Of a stretch of DNA of 13,050 nt, positions 1 to 8,600 are shown piece by piece. A program made the position numbers and the translations under genes. The notes below the pieces were generated by a model. It was not told where the DNA came from. It saw nothing but the letters and a program-made list of their open reading frames with translations, and did no database searches. The stretch lies in assembly GCA_003506095.1 (NCBI GenBank), contig DNWZ01000387.1, positions 1 to 13,050 of the forward strand, in the 5' to 3' direction. Source of the stretch: Planctomycetaceae bacterium. GTDB lineage: Bacteria; Planctomycetota; Planctomycetia; Pirellulales; Pirellulaceae. Numbering within the stretch: position 1 is the stretch's first letter; each line of letters opens with the position of its first letter.

Positions 1-1
1 T

Positions 2-196
2 CAAGCCACTTTGCACTATTCGAAACTGCAAATTGAAGGGATTGAGTCATTGATCCCTGAAGTAATTGAAATCGACGTCCGTGCGATCGCCGCTGGCGGC
101 CACATTCGCATCGACGAACTGCCGATGCCGCCCTGTTGCGAAGTGATTGGCGTCTGGTTTGCCAACCCGGTCGTCAGCATTGGCCCGCAAAAGTAA
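2..196 (+). CDS. 3' end of a bL25 (Ctc)-like ribosomal protein gene, partial
   Basis: The reading frame is open from the window edge to a TAA at 194-196, so only the last 64 residues of the protein are visible. They contain the pattern IPEVIEIDV, then a GGHIRIDEL segment, then LP-like and PVVSI segments. This matches the C-terminal beta domain of the bL25/Ctc ribosomal protein family, where the usual motif is IPE-x-IEIDV followed by G-x-x-I-x-I-x-x-L-x-LP. bL25 binds 5S rRNA in the large subunit; the C-terminal domain is the extension found in Ctc/TL5-type members. The very end, with two adjacent cysteines and a tryptophan, departs from the usual ending, so the assignment is tentative. A strong terminator lies 21 bp downstream, which fits a real gene end. 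The gene appears to be core chromosome bordering the island. Confidence 0.5.
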   Translation, partial: QATLHYSKLQIEGIESLIPEVIEIDVRAIAAGGHIRIDELPMPPCCEVIGVWFANPVVSIGPQK

Positions 197-217
197 TCAC
201 GCTATCGGAAAGAACGA

Positions 218-259
218 AAATCGCCCCGCGTTCAATTGTCGCTGGGCGATTTCTTTTTT
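218..259 (+). terminator. Rho-independent terminator after the bL25-like gene
   Basis: An 8-bp perfect inverted repeat, AAATCGCC at 218-225 and GGCGATTT at 245-252, is followed by C and six T residues (254-259). The 19-nt loop is longer than usual, but the stem and U-tract fit an intrinsic terminator for the upstream gene. It separates that gene from the tRNA gene. Confidence 0.65.
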
Positions 260-324
260 GGCAAGCGATATCAACCGTACAAGGCCTTTTTCAAAGCGAA
301 CAGCTTTGCTAAACTCTGGCTCAC

Positions 325-398
325 GCACCCGTGGCACAATTGGATAGCGCATCGGTCTTCGGAACCGAGGGTTGCAGGTTCGAATCCTGCCGGGTGTA
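325..398 (+). tRNA. tRNA-Arg (anticodon TCG)
   Basis: The sequence folds into a full cloverleaf. The acceptor stem is GCACCCG (325-331) with CGGGTGT (391-397), followed by discriminator A398. The anticodon stem is TCGGT/ACCGA (352-356 with 364-368), closing a seven-base loop with anticodon TCG at 359-361, which reads CGA and probably other CGN arginine codons. The T arm is GCAGG/CCTGC around TTCGAAT (379-385). The D stem GCAC/GCGC (334-337 with 347-350) carries one A-C mismatch (336 with 348). CCA is not encoded; the next bases are TTG. The D loop contains the usual GG (342-343). tRNA genes are common targets of tyrosine recombinases, so its position beside an accessory region is suggestive, but no second copy of its 3' end was found in this window. 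Confidence 0.95.
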
Positions 399-427
399 TT
401 GAACTTACGTCAATTCGGCACGCGGGG

Positions 428-441
428 TGTACCTAGGTACA
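428..441. repeat. 14-bp perfect palindrome TGTACCTAGGTACA
   Basis: The sequence equals its own reverse complement over all 14 bases, with no central spacer. It begins 30 bases after the last tRNA base. Such a symmetric site could be bound by a dimeric regulator or a recombination protein. No second copy was noticed in the window, so the role is unknown. Confidence 0.6.
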
Positions 442-780
442 GATTGCCGCTAAACGGGTGGCATGGCGAAATCGACTTCTTCAAGTTTTCGTTTCGCTGG
501 TTTGAAAGTGCTCTGCTCACCATACTCTGTTCGGCGGAACACCCCATTCCCCCCAAAAGGTGAGGTATGGGCCAACGCGAGCGATTGACCTGCGACGGCG
601 ATCGCGGATGCTGGAATCACTAAGTCCTTCGCAGTTGCAACGTTGCGCAGGAGCTCAAGAAAGGGAACGTTCAGCGGCAAGAATATCGGGCTGCGGTATC
701 ATTTCGCGGGTTGTTCCGCCTGAGAGAAACAGTTTTGGTGAAGTAGCCTTCCTGACGCGGAACGCTCGCCAGGCCTGTCG

Positions 781-834
781 CTGGTGTTTCCTAGCTGACA
801 CCAGTGTCGATCACCGGAGCATCGCGGTGCTGGT
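781..834 (+). repeat. Overlapping inverted repeats with two mutually exclusive folds
   Basis: CTGGTGT (781-787) can pair with ACACCAG (798-804) across a 10-nt loop. The same ACCAG (800-804) can instead pair with CTGGT (830-834), enclosing a second hairpin CACCG/CGGTG (812-816 with 825-829). The two folds share bases, as in attenuator-like switches, but no U-tract directly follows either stem. Transcription of this stretch is not established. Confidence 0.4.
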
Positions 835-927
835 CCCTGCATCGGCAATAGAGCTCAGGAGCCTTTTCTTCTCTGAACCTTTTTCTCTTCACAAGCCGGT
901 GTGATGTCGCCGCAAGTTTGTCTTTTT

Positions 928-952
928 TCAAGCGTGCAGCAGGAACGCTTGA
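928..952 (+). repeat. 8-bp perfect inverted repeat (hairpin)
   Basis: TCAAGCGT (928-935) and ACGCTTGA (945-952) flank a 9-nt loop. The six-T run (923-928) lies on the 5' side of the stem on the plus strand and reads as A residues after the stem on the minus strand, so this is not an intrinsic terminator in either direction. It could be an RNA hairpin or a protein-binding site. Confidence 0.45.
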
Positions 953-1124
953 GAGCTTAACCAAAGTGACGGCTCGGTGTAGCCAACATTAGCTATGCGC
1001 TTGCGAGAGCCCATCCGGTTTGTCATCGGACTTAACTCTAGGTTTCGTCACCGTCAAGGATCGGCCTGGAAGTCTGGACTGCGGTCGCTTCTGCGTTGTG
1101 CTGGCCTGCACAGGGCCGCTTTCG

Positions 1125-1161
1125 CATGAATGAGTGCAACTAGTCCTGCTGAGCATTCATG
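1125..1161. repeat. 8-bp inverted repeat around a 21-nt spacer
   Basis: CATGAATG (1125-1132) and CATTCATG (1154-1161) are exact reverse complements separated by 21 bp. The match extends slightly with one bulged base on the outer side (CG before the left arm, GCG after the right arm). The role is unknown; it lies about 205 bp upstream of the ATPase start. Confidence 0.35.
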
Positions 1162-1317
1162 GCGATCCCCTTCCCCAACGATAGAACAGCGCTGCAGCGG
1201 AGAGCGCGGGTGATATCGCCCCCTGTAGTCGCCGGCGGGCCCCCTACCCCGAACGGCCAATCCATCTGTGGTTGGCCTTGCGTCTGAGCCGCAATCAGAT
1301 AAAGTAAATCAAATACG

Positions 1318-1344
1318 TTGTACAAAGCATTTGCCGTGTAAACA
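1318..1344 (+). promoter_or_regulatory. Weak candidate promoter for the two-gene ATPase unit
   Basis: TTGTAC (1318-1323) resembles a -35 box, and TAAACA (1339-1344) could serve as a -10 box at a short 15-bp spacing. TTGTAC also sits in the 8-bp palindrome TTGTACAA (1318-1325), which could be a repressor site. The match to a sigma-70 consensus is poor, so this is only the best candidate close to the gene. Confidence 0.2.
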
Positions 1345-1353
1345 TTCGGCTCT

Positions 1354-1357
1354 GAGG
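1354..1357 (+). promoter_or_regulatory. Shine-Dalgarno GAGG fixing the GTG start at 1366
   Basis: GAGG lies 8 nt before the GTG at 1366. An in-frame TAA at 1339-1341 rules out any earlier start, and no other start codon lies between them, so the GTG start is well supported. Confidence 0.6.
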
Positions 1358-1365
1358 TATTTGTT

Positions 1366-2607
1366 GTGAAAGAGCCGCTTTTCTACACAGGAGAGCCCGT
1401 CGAACCCTGTGATTTGATGTTCCGTGACGACTTTATCGACATCGTCTGGGAGTCTCTGCGGCAGCGGCACGTCCTGATTGCTGCTCCGCGACGAACCGGG
1501 AAAACCAGTGTCATGAACCATCTGATGGAGTACCCACGCCATGGCTTTCTAGTCGTTTCGCAAAATGTCCAGGACTTTGACCATCCAGCAGGCCTATTTC
1601 AATCGCTGCTGGAAAATCTGTATGAACAGCACAATTCGGTCGCCGAACGGTTGATTCGAGGCGGTTGGTCATTGCTAAAGGAATCGCGGCAATGGCTAGG
1701 CCGGAACGTCGAATCTGTGGGAGCGGGTTCGTTCAAGATTGCCCTCCGGAAAACGGACCCTGACTGGAACGCAAATTGGAAGCAGCACGCCGACGAGACG
1801 CTGCGGCAGTTGCGGTCAATCGGACAACCAATGCTTCTGATCATTGATGAACTCCCCGATCTGATCCTCAACATGCGCCGCCATAATGAGGCAGATCTCC
1901 GCGATTTCCTTGGTTGGTTTCGCAAAATCCGGCAAGATCCACCGCCGAGCAGAGACACGATTCGATGGCTAATTGGCGGCTCAACCAATATTGCATCGAC
2001 GCTTGATGAACTTGGGGAAGTTGATTTGATCAACGACATTGCGGAGGAACCCCTGCCCGTACTCAGTGAGGAGCAGGTCAGAGAGTTTGTCCAACGCATG
2101 CTCTCTTGTCGTGGCGTCGACTTCAGCCAAACAGTGCCGCGACGAATATCGGTTCGACTGGGTCGCCCCATTCCGTTTTTCATGCAACTGGTCACTCAGG
2201 AAGTTTTTCGTTCGTGGAGACGAGAGCCTCGCAAAATCACGACGCGAGATGTCGATGAAATCTTCGATGGAATGGTGACAAGCCAGGCATCGCAGGGAAA
2301 ACTCCAGCACTATCACTCTCGAATCAGCCGTTACTATCTTGAGCCGAGACAATCTGCAGCCTATCTGCTGCTCAGTAAACTCAGCCTTGCATCCGACCAA
2401 GGAATTAGCAGGCGCGCTCTACAGCAACTTTTTTTGCAGCACTGCTCCGAACGAGGTGAAACGAGCGACTCCGCGAGTATGCGTTCCCAGTTCAATCACT
2501 TGATGCGTGATCTGGAAAACGATTTCTACGTGAGTGAATGCTCCAAAGATCAGTTCGATTTCTCCAGTGGTGTCATGAAATCATGGTGGAGAAAATACTA
2601 TGGATAG
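1366..2607 (+). CDS. ORC/STAND-like P-loop ATPase with C-terminal winged helix
   Basis: This 413-residue cytosolic protein has a Walker A motif APRRTGKTS (residues 40-48), a classic Walker B with IIDELPD (D161, E162), a sensor-1-like IGGSTN (203-208) and a G-x-P motif (G266-R-P268) as in STAND and ORC-type ATPases. The stretch ahead of Walker A, a short GEPVEP segment then RDDF, is typical of the prokaryotic ATP-binding family related to archaeal ATPases and ORC1/Cdc6. The last ~80 residues look like a winged helix-turn-helix. Translation starts at GTG, just after an in-frame stop and 8 nt after GAGG. The stop overlaps the start of the giant downstream gene by 8 bp, so the two are very likely made together. 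A plausible role is an NTP-dependent regulator or partner of the TIR/PIN protein in a conflict system. The ATPase call is firm; the biological role is inferred from the neighbour. Confidence 0.85.
   Translation: MKEPLFYTGEPVEPCDLMFRDDFIDIVWESLRQRHVLIAAPRRTGKTSVMNHLMEYPRHGFLVVSQNVQDFDHPAGLFQSLLENLYEQHNSVAERLIRGGWSLLKESRQWLGRNVESVGAGSFKIALRKTDPDWNANWKQHADETLRQLRSIGQPMLLIIDELPDLILNMRRHNEADLRDFLGWFRKIRQDPPPSRDTIRWLIGGSTNIASTLDELGEVDLINDIAEEPLPVLSEEQVREFVQRMLSCRGVDFSQTVPRRISVRLGRPIPFFMQLVTQEVFRSWRREPRKITTRDVDEIFDGMVTSQASQGKLQHYHSRISRYYLEPRQSAAYLLLSKLSLASDQGISRRALQQLFLQHCSERGETSDSASMRSQFNHLMRDLENDFYVSECSKDQFDFSSGVMKSWWRKYYG
2588..2607 (+). promoter_or_regulatory. Translational coupling site: SD plus 8-bp gene overlap
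   Basis: GGAG (2588-2591), inside the end of the ATPase gene, sits 8 nt before the ATG at 2600. The start of the giant gene overlaps the last 8 bases of the upstream gene (ATGGATAG, containing the upstream TAG). This geometry favours coupled translation and fixed co-expression of the two proteins. Confidence 0.75.
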
Positions 2608-5600
2608 ACGCAATTATCGGCCGGGTGATCTGAGCGATGCCGCTCGCCACCAGCTCACCGTGGGACGTCAGCAGACACTCGATGACGCGATTGATCACAT
2701 TCGCGACTCGTGCGTAAGGCGATCGAAACACCATTTTCTTTTCTTGGGACCGCGAGGGATCGGCAAGACACATTTGTTGGCTTGCATCAGAGATCGTGTC
2801 GAGCGTGATCCAGGCCTGAACGCGATCGCGACGGTTGTCGACTTTCCTGAAGAGAGTGTAGCGACGCTAAGCTTCGCGGCATTTTTGACCAAGCTGGTCG
2901 ACCTCATTGCCGAGCAGCATCCAGACCAGCGGGAATGGCGTGATGCGGCCAACCGAACCAAGACACTCAAGACCAACGAAGACGTTGTCGACTCGCTTTC
3001 GCCATTGTTCCGCAATCTGCTTGCAAAGCCCGGTCGCACCGTTGTCGTCATGCTGGAGAATGTTCATGAATTGCTGGAGAGGCAATTTCGATCGCGCCCC
3101 GAAGTCGCGGCCCTTAGAAAGTTCTTCATGGCCAATAACGGCTGCCTGCTCATGGCGACTGCCTTAGGCCACTTCGATGCAGTTACAAGCGTTGACGAGC
3201 CATTTTTCGACTTCTTTGACGTGCAGATTCTTGCTCCATTGACGATGGAAGAAACAGTCGATCTGCTGGATCGGCTTCACGCATTCGGGCAACCCGAAGG
3301 GTTGCCCAGAGTGGGCAAGCCAATGCGGGCGACAGCCCTCACAGTGCATGACTTTTTCGGGGGCAATCCTCGCTGGATGACGCTCGCTTTGTCAATGCTT
3401 CTCGAAGAGCCAAATCGCGAGGCTGCGCAATTGATAGCTGAGATGATGGACCAGATAACGCCTGTCTATCAAGCTACGCTGGCAAGTTTATCGCCGCAGG
3501 AACGGGCCGCACTCGACGTCTTGGCGGCACCTCGTGAACTTGGCCAGCAACCAACTCCTGCGTTCGTGTCACAAGGACTTAGCGTTTCAGTTCAGCAGGC
3601 GTCAAGTCTTCTGAAACGACTGGAAGAGCACCTAATATCGGAGCAAAATCCGGATGATGGGCGTTCCCGACTGTATTCATTCCGGGACCGAGTAATGGGG
3701 CTATGGCTCGGTTGGAATTCTACGTCGATTCGCCGGTTAAGAATATGCGGAGTGGCCGAATTGTTGTCCCAGTTCTACTTAGCCCCGCTCGCGCCCATTC
3801 GCTCGGACGGCACTCGGCGATACCCAGTAACCGAGTTGTCTTTCTTTCCGAATCCCGAAATTGAGCTCTCCAAAACCGAAGATCAGGGTTCTTACTTGGC
3901 GGACGTCGATCGCATGCGCCGCGAATGGAACCAGACGAGAAACCAGGAGCTTGAGTTCTTTGCCGAATCACTAGGTGGCATAAATGCGGGATTGAGTTCT
4001 GGTTTGTCGCTTGAGCAGTACTGCAATGCAAAGGAAATACGTTTGCGTAGCGAGACCAAATCGGAAGCGAGCCCGTCCGTGTTAGCTCAACTCGCAATCT
4101 TGAATTACTACAAGAGAGATTGGGGCGCAGCCCATTCGCTGACAAAGAAAGGGATCGAGCTGTCCGAGCAGTCGGATGACGGCAGTTTGCTAGAGCTACT
4201 TCATCAAAACAGCAAGTACCTACGAACACTTCTTGATCGACCTTCGAGTAATTTCTTGAACATGGAATCGGACAACGCTGCCGATACCCAGCCAGAGTAC
4301 TTTGGCAATGTCTATGTGTCATACGCTTGGGGCGACGAAGCAACAGAAGAAGGGATCGAACGAGAGAAGCTAGTCGACCTGCTTTGCACTTCAATGGATG
4401 CACGGGGCATTCATGTCGGCCGAGACAAAGATGACATAGCCCCAGGCGATTCCATCGAGCGTTTTGCGACGAAAATCGCACGAGCGAAACGCGTCGTCGC
4501 TGTTATCAGCCGTAAGTCGCTTGAATCGACCTATTGCATGGTTTACGAGTTATTTCGGGCGTATCGTCAATGCGAATTCGATCATGGTGAGTTCCAGAAA
4601 AAGCTTATTGCACTCGTGCTAGATGATGCAAAGCCACTGCTAGAGACTCATGAGGGGACCGAGGAACTTATCGCCTTCTGGACCAAAAATTGGCAAGAAC
4701 AACGGCAGCACCTTCAAAAGACCGATCCAGATTATTTGAATCACAGTGGTTGGAAATGGCTGCACACCACGAAGCAGATGATCGACTGGCTGCCTTCGAT
4801 GTTAGCGGTAATTAACGACAGTGTCATGCCTAGAGGTTTCGCTTCGATTTGTGAAGATAATTTTGCTGATGTTCTGACCCGGTTGATTCAACCAGACGGT
4901 TCTGAAGGCAACTCTTCATCGAACGCATTGGAACCTTCCTCTCGCGAACTCGCCGATGCAGTCGGAAGCGAGATCGAAAAAAGATTTAGTGACTTCTCCT
5001 TGAAACAAAACGAGATCGACTTGCGAGACTGCTTTCAGCAGGCCGATGAATGGATTAACTCTGGAGGAACCCACGCGTCGCCCTCGACACGGGTTAGCGT
5101 GTTGCTCTGGATGGCGAGTGTTTCGCACTCCAATCGCTACCTTCGGTCGCATGGAATGGGTGTTTCTCGCAAACTCGCGGCAGCTGCAGGTGAGATTATC
5201 GAACATTGCGGTTCCCTCGATTTGAAGGCCCGCTTGCTTGCCATTGAGGCAGTTCTGGAATGGCGTTTTGGCGACTGCTCAACGGCCTACGAGGAGTTGG
5301 CAGATTGTGACCACGACATCGCGGTGGCGACGCGAATCTCGCTTCTCTTGGATCGCGATGATGTGGAAGCGGCGTGCGAAGTTGCTGATAGCAATGTTCG
5401 CACGGAACGATTGGCGGAACAGGCATCTCTGGCATATCTGTTGGCTGGGCGAGACAACGATGCAATTGAAGCATGTCGGTTCTTGCGTCAACCGAAGTAT
5501 TCGTTGTTGCGATATTACAGGTGCTTGGTGCATTGCGGGAGGGTTCTAGTTGCGAGATCACAAACTGCATGCCGATCGAACCTCATTCCGACGATGCTTA

Positions 5601-8600
5601 CACCAGAGCAAGTGGACGATCATTCGGAGGCTAGAAAGACAATCGAGCCTGTGGTTTCTAAGGTTCGTTCTTCCGGACGGATCGAAACGGGAATCGAGTC
5701 TGAGGCGATCTCGCTGCGACTTCGGATCGCGCATCTTCTGGGCGAGGACAACGCTTCTCAGTGGGCTGAGCTGCTTCTGACGTACCGGCCCTTGCATCTC
5801 GATGTGCTCAACGCAATACGATGGGGACTGCTAAAAGCTGATTCCAAGATATTGACGAAACTTCGCGATGAGAACGTCGATGATCCTGAAACTTTAATTT
5901 CTTGCGTAGAAATGGAAGTCTTTCGGCTGGAGGAATGGGAGACTGGTTTGGCTCACGCGGAGCAACTATCGAAGACAGGAATCACCACGAATCAGTCAGA
6001 ACGCCTTGCAGACATCGCTTTCCAGGTCGCAGCGTTCGCTCCTGAGGAGTATCGGTCCAGATCTTTGCGCTTAATGAATGTCCTGGTCGGAAAAGAACAT
6101 CGCTTCTTCGCAATGCTGGATGCAAAAAAGGCGATCGAAGAAAAGGAATACACGGAAGCCGAAACGATCATGCGAGGCATTCCACACAAAGGTGACCCTG
6201 ATTGCCTGAGCCTTCTGGCGATATCACTGGAAGGCCAGCAACGTTCAAAGGAAGCACTTGATTACCTCGACGAGCTTTGCGAGATCACCGGGCACCCTCA
6301 AGCGTTATGGCGAGCTTATAGAGCGGTACAGGCGATCGGCGCTAAGGAACGAGTTGAGCCGCTGCTAGAGCGATTGCAGAAGTTCCCTTCCGAACGCAGA
6401 GAAGCTCTTCAATACCTATCAAATCTGTACCTTTCCGAACTCAAGACAGACGCTGCATTGCGTAAGGCCATTCCGGTAGTTGAAGCTTTGCAGAGGATCG
6501 ACAATGAAGAACCGCGGCACTACTTCAACCACGCAATTGCGCTGCGCCAGCTCGGTCAGACGGATGATGCGATTGCTCTTGCGAGCCTAGCGTCGCAACG
6601 TTTTCCTGATCACTTAGACCTCTTGTTCCTACTAGCCCAGTACTATTGCGAGACAGATCGAATTGGCACTGCGTTTGAGACGCTCCATGACAAAGACGTT
6701 AAAGATAGATTTTGGAGCGATGCGACATTTTTGACGCGATACCTGGACCTCGCTTATCAAGCGGGGCGAGAAGAAAACGCCCATCATGCAATGATTCGGT
6801 TACGCGAAGTGGAAGATGGTCTTCCCGAGAAAGATCGCTTGCTCCGTCAGGCAAGCCTGGATGAATTAATTGAGCACGTTAAAGGCCGTCGGGAATTTCT
6901 CGATGAGTTGCATTCGAAAGTTGCGCAAGGTCAGCTCCCTTGGTCAATTCCGGCTCACATTGACCGAGTTCCATTGACAGCGGCGATCGACTATCGGACT
7001 CAGGATTTGGTCGTCGGCGAATCCGAAGGCTCTAGAGCCCAATTTATCACTTACGCCAGTAACGGTTTCTGTATCGGGAATCGTGAGCGGATGCCGGGCA
7101 AACAATTCGTTCGTATCGTGGCTCCACCATCGGGAACCACAATCGTCGCGGACCTGACTTCGCTGATAACGCTCTTCCGATTGGGTGTCCTTGAGACGAC
7201 GGCTGAGTTCTTCGGCAAGATTCTGGTTCCGACGGCGTATCGCGATTATGAGAGCCGAGACGCGCTTCGGCTCCAACCAAGTCAGAAGCATCGAGCTGAG
7301 CAAACTAAATTGCTAGTTGACATGCTGCAGCGAGGCGATATCAAGTCTCAAGATGGACCGCTGCCAGATGGCGCATGCTTGGTTGGGATTGACCCCGACA
7401 TAGAGGAGGATCTGCTGCCTGGCGACCTCGTCGAATGGTTAGTGACGCAGGGAGCGATCAGCGGAACAAAGCGAAAGACTATTCTTGACAAGTACGACCT
7501 TCCTCACTCGAAGCGGAGTGACCTTGACCAACTCCACGATGCAAATCGCATCTTCTTTACTGCGGAAGCCGTGCGAAGTCTGCACAAAGCAGGAGTGCTT
7601 GCCGAATTGACCGAGGCGATGGATGTTGTACTCGCAGAGTCCGCAGCAAGTTCGCTGCGGGGCGACTTGTTCAGTTATGACAACCAAGCCTCACAACTGA
7701 TCGACAGTCGTCGATTCTGGCGACTGCTGCGAGAGTTGGAAGCAATCGAGTTTGCAGAAGTGGAATCAAACAAGTCTGACGACGTCGACCAAGCTGTGGA
7801 CGAAGCGTTTGAAGTTACCCTGGCGGCAATGAAACTTGCGGTAGATCAAAGATTGCCGTTCCTGGCAGATGATCGCACTTTGTTGACTGCCGTTTCAAAC
7901 AACGGGACTGGCGAACCTACATCAGCCTTCTCCTCGTTTGACGCGATCGAGCAAATGCGAGTTGAAAAGGTGATTGCGAACGAGGATGCGTTGGCGCATC
8001 AGAGGAAATTGATGCGATGGCGATACCGATTTCATTTACCCAGCGAGGAACTGCTTCTGTACGCAATCAAGTCGTTCCGCACATCCAAGAGCATTGTCGG
8101 AAAGCCCTTGGAGGAAGTCGCTAAATATTTCCAAAGCTGCATGCGTGACTTTGGATTACACGGCACATTGAGCGATACAGATCCACCGCGGTCATTTGGC
8201 TTTGAGTTATATGCAAGTTGGATGCGATTGGCGGCCGATCTCGCGGTGTCGGTTACCCACGATGATGGTCTTAGCGAGTCTGAACGTACTGAGATCATTT
8301 GCTGGATCATCGACTATCTCGCTCCCAATATCCCGCTGACTCCGGCTTCGGAGCGGCAGGTGTCAATGGCCGAAAACGGTTCGCAAATATTCTTCACTCA
8401 CGTGCTTTGCCAACTCTCGTCGATTCCAGATCATGAACGTTCGTGTGCATTGATCTCCGCGATGCGAGACCGCTTCACTATGTCAAATCATGATTTTCAT
8501 CAAACTGTTTCAGACGTGGTATCGAGTTATCAAGGTCTCGATCTCGAAGAAGGAGAGGTCGATCCGAAGCAGTGGCGAAACATGTTGTCAGTGATGAGGC

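Larger units (their letters stand above)
399..1365. other. 967-bp intergenic region without a convincing gene
   Basis: Frames here are short, mutually overlapping and give basic or low-complexity translations with no recognisable motif and no good ribosome-binding site. The longest is a 114-codon frame at 560-904. The region does hold several inverted repeats, listed separately (428-441, 781-834, 928-952, 1125-1161), and probably the promoter of the downstream two-gene unit near its right end. It may be the left flank of the integrated island, decayed coding sequence, or a regulatory/non-coding RNA region. The sequence alone does not decide between these. Confidence 0.5.

Noticed and set aside
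560..904. 114-codon plus-strand open frame in the intergenic region
   Set aside because: The translation is arginine- and serine-rich without recognisable motifs, has no good ribosome-binding site, and overlaps inverted repeats; probably chance.
928..952. Hairpin with adjacent T-run considered as a terminator
   Set aside because: The T-run precedes the stem on the plus strand and reads as A residues after it on the minus strand, so it is not an intrinsic terminator.
1599..2195. 198-codon minus-strand open frame
   Set aside because: It is antisense to the ATPase gene including its Walker B; serine/arginine-rich shadow.
3720..4481. 253-codon minus-strand open frame
   Set aside because: It lies inside the giant gene opposite the region leading into the TIR domain; the plus strand has clear domain motifs, so this is a shadow frame.
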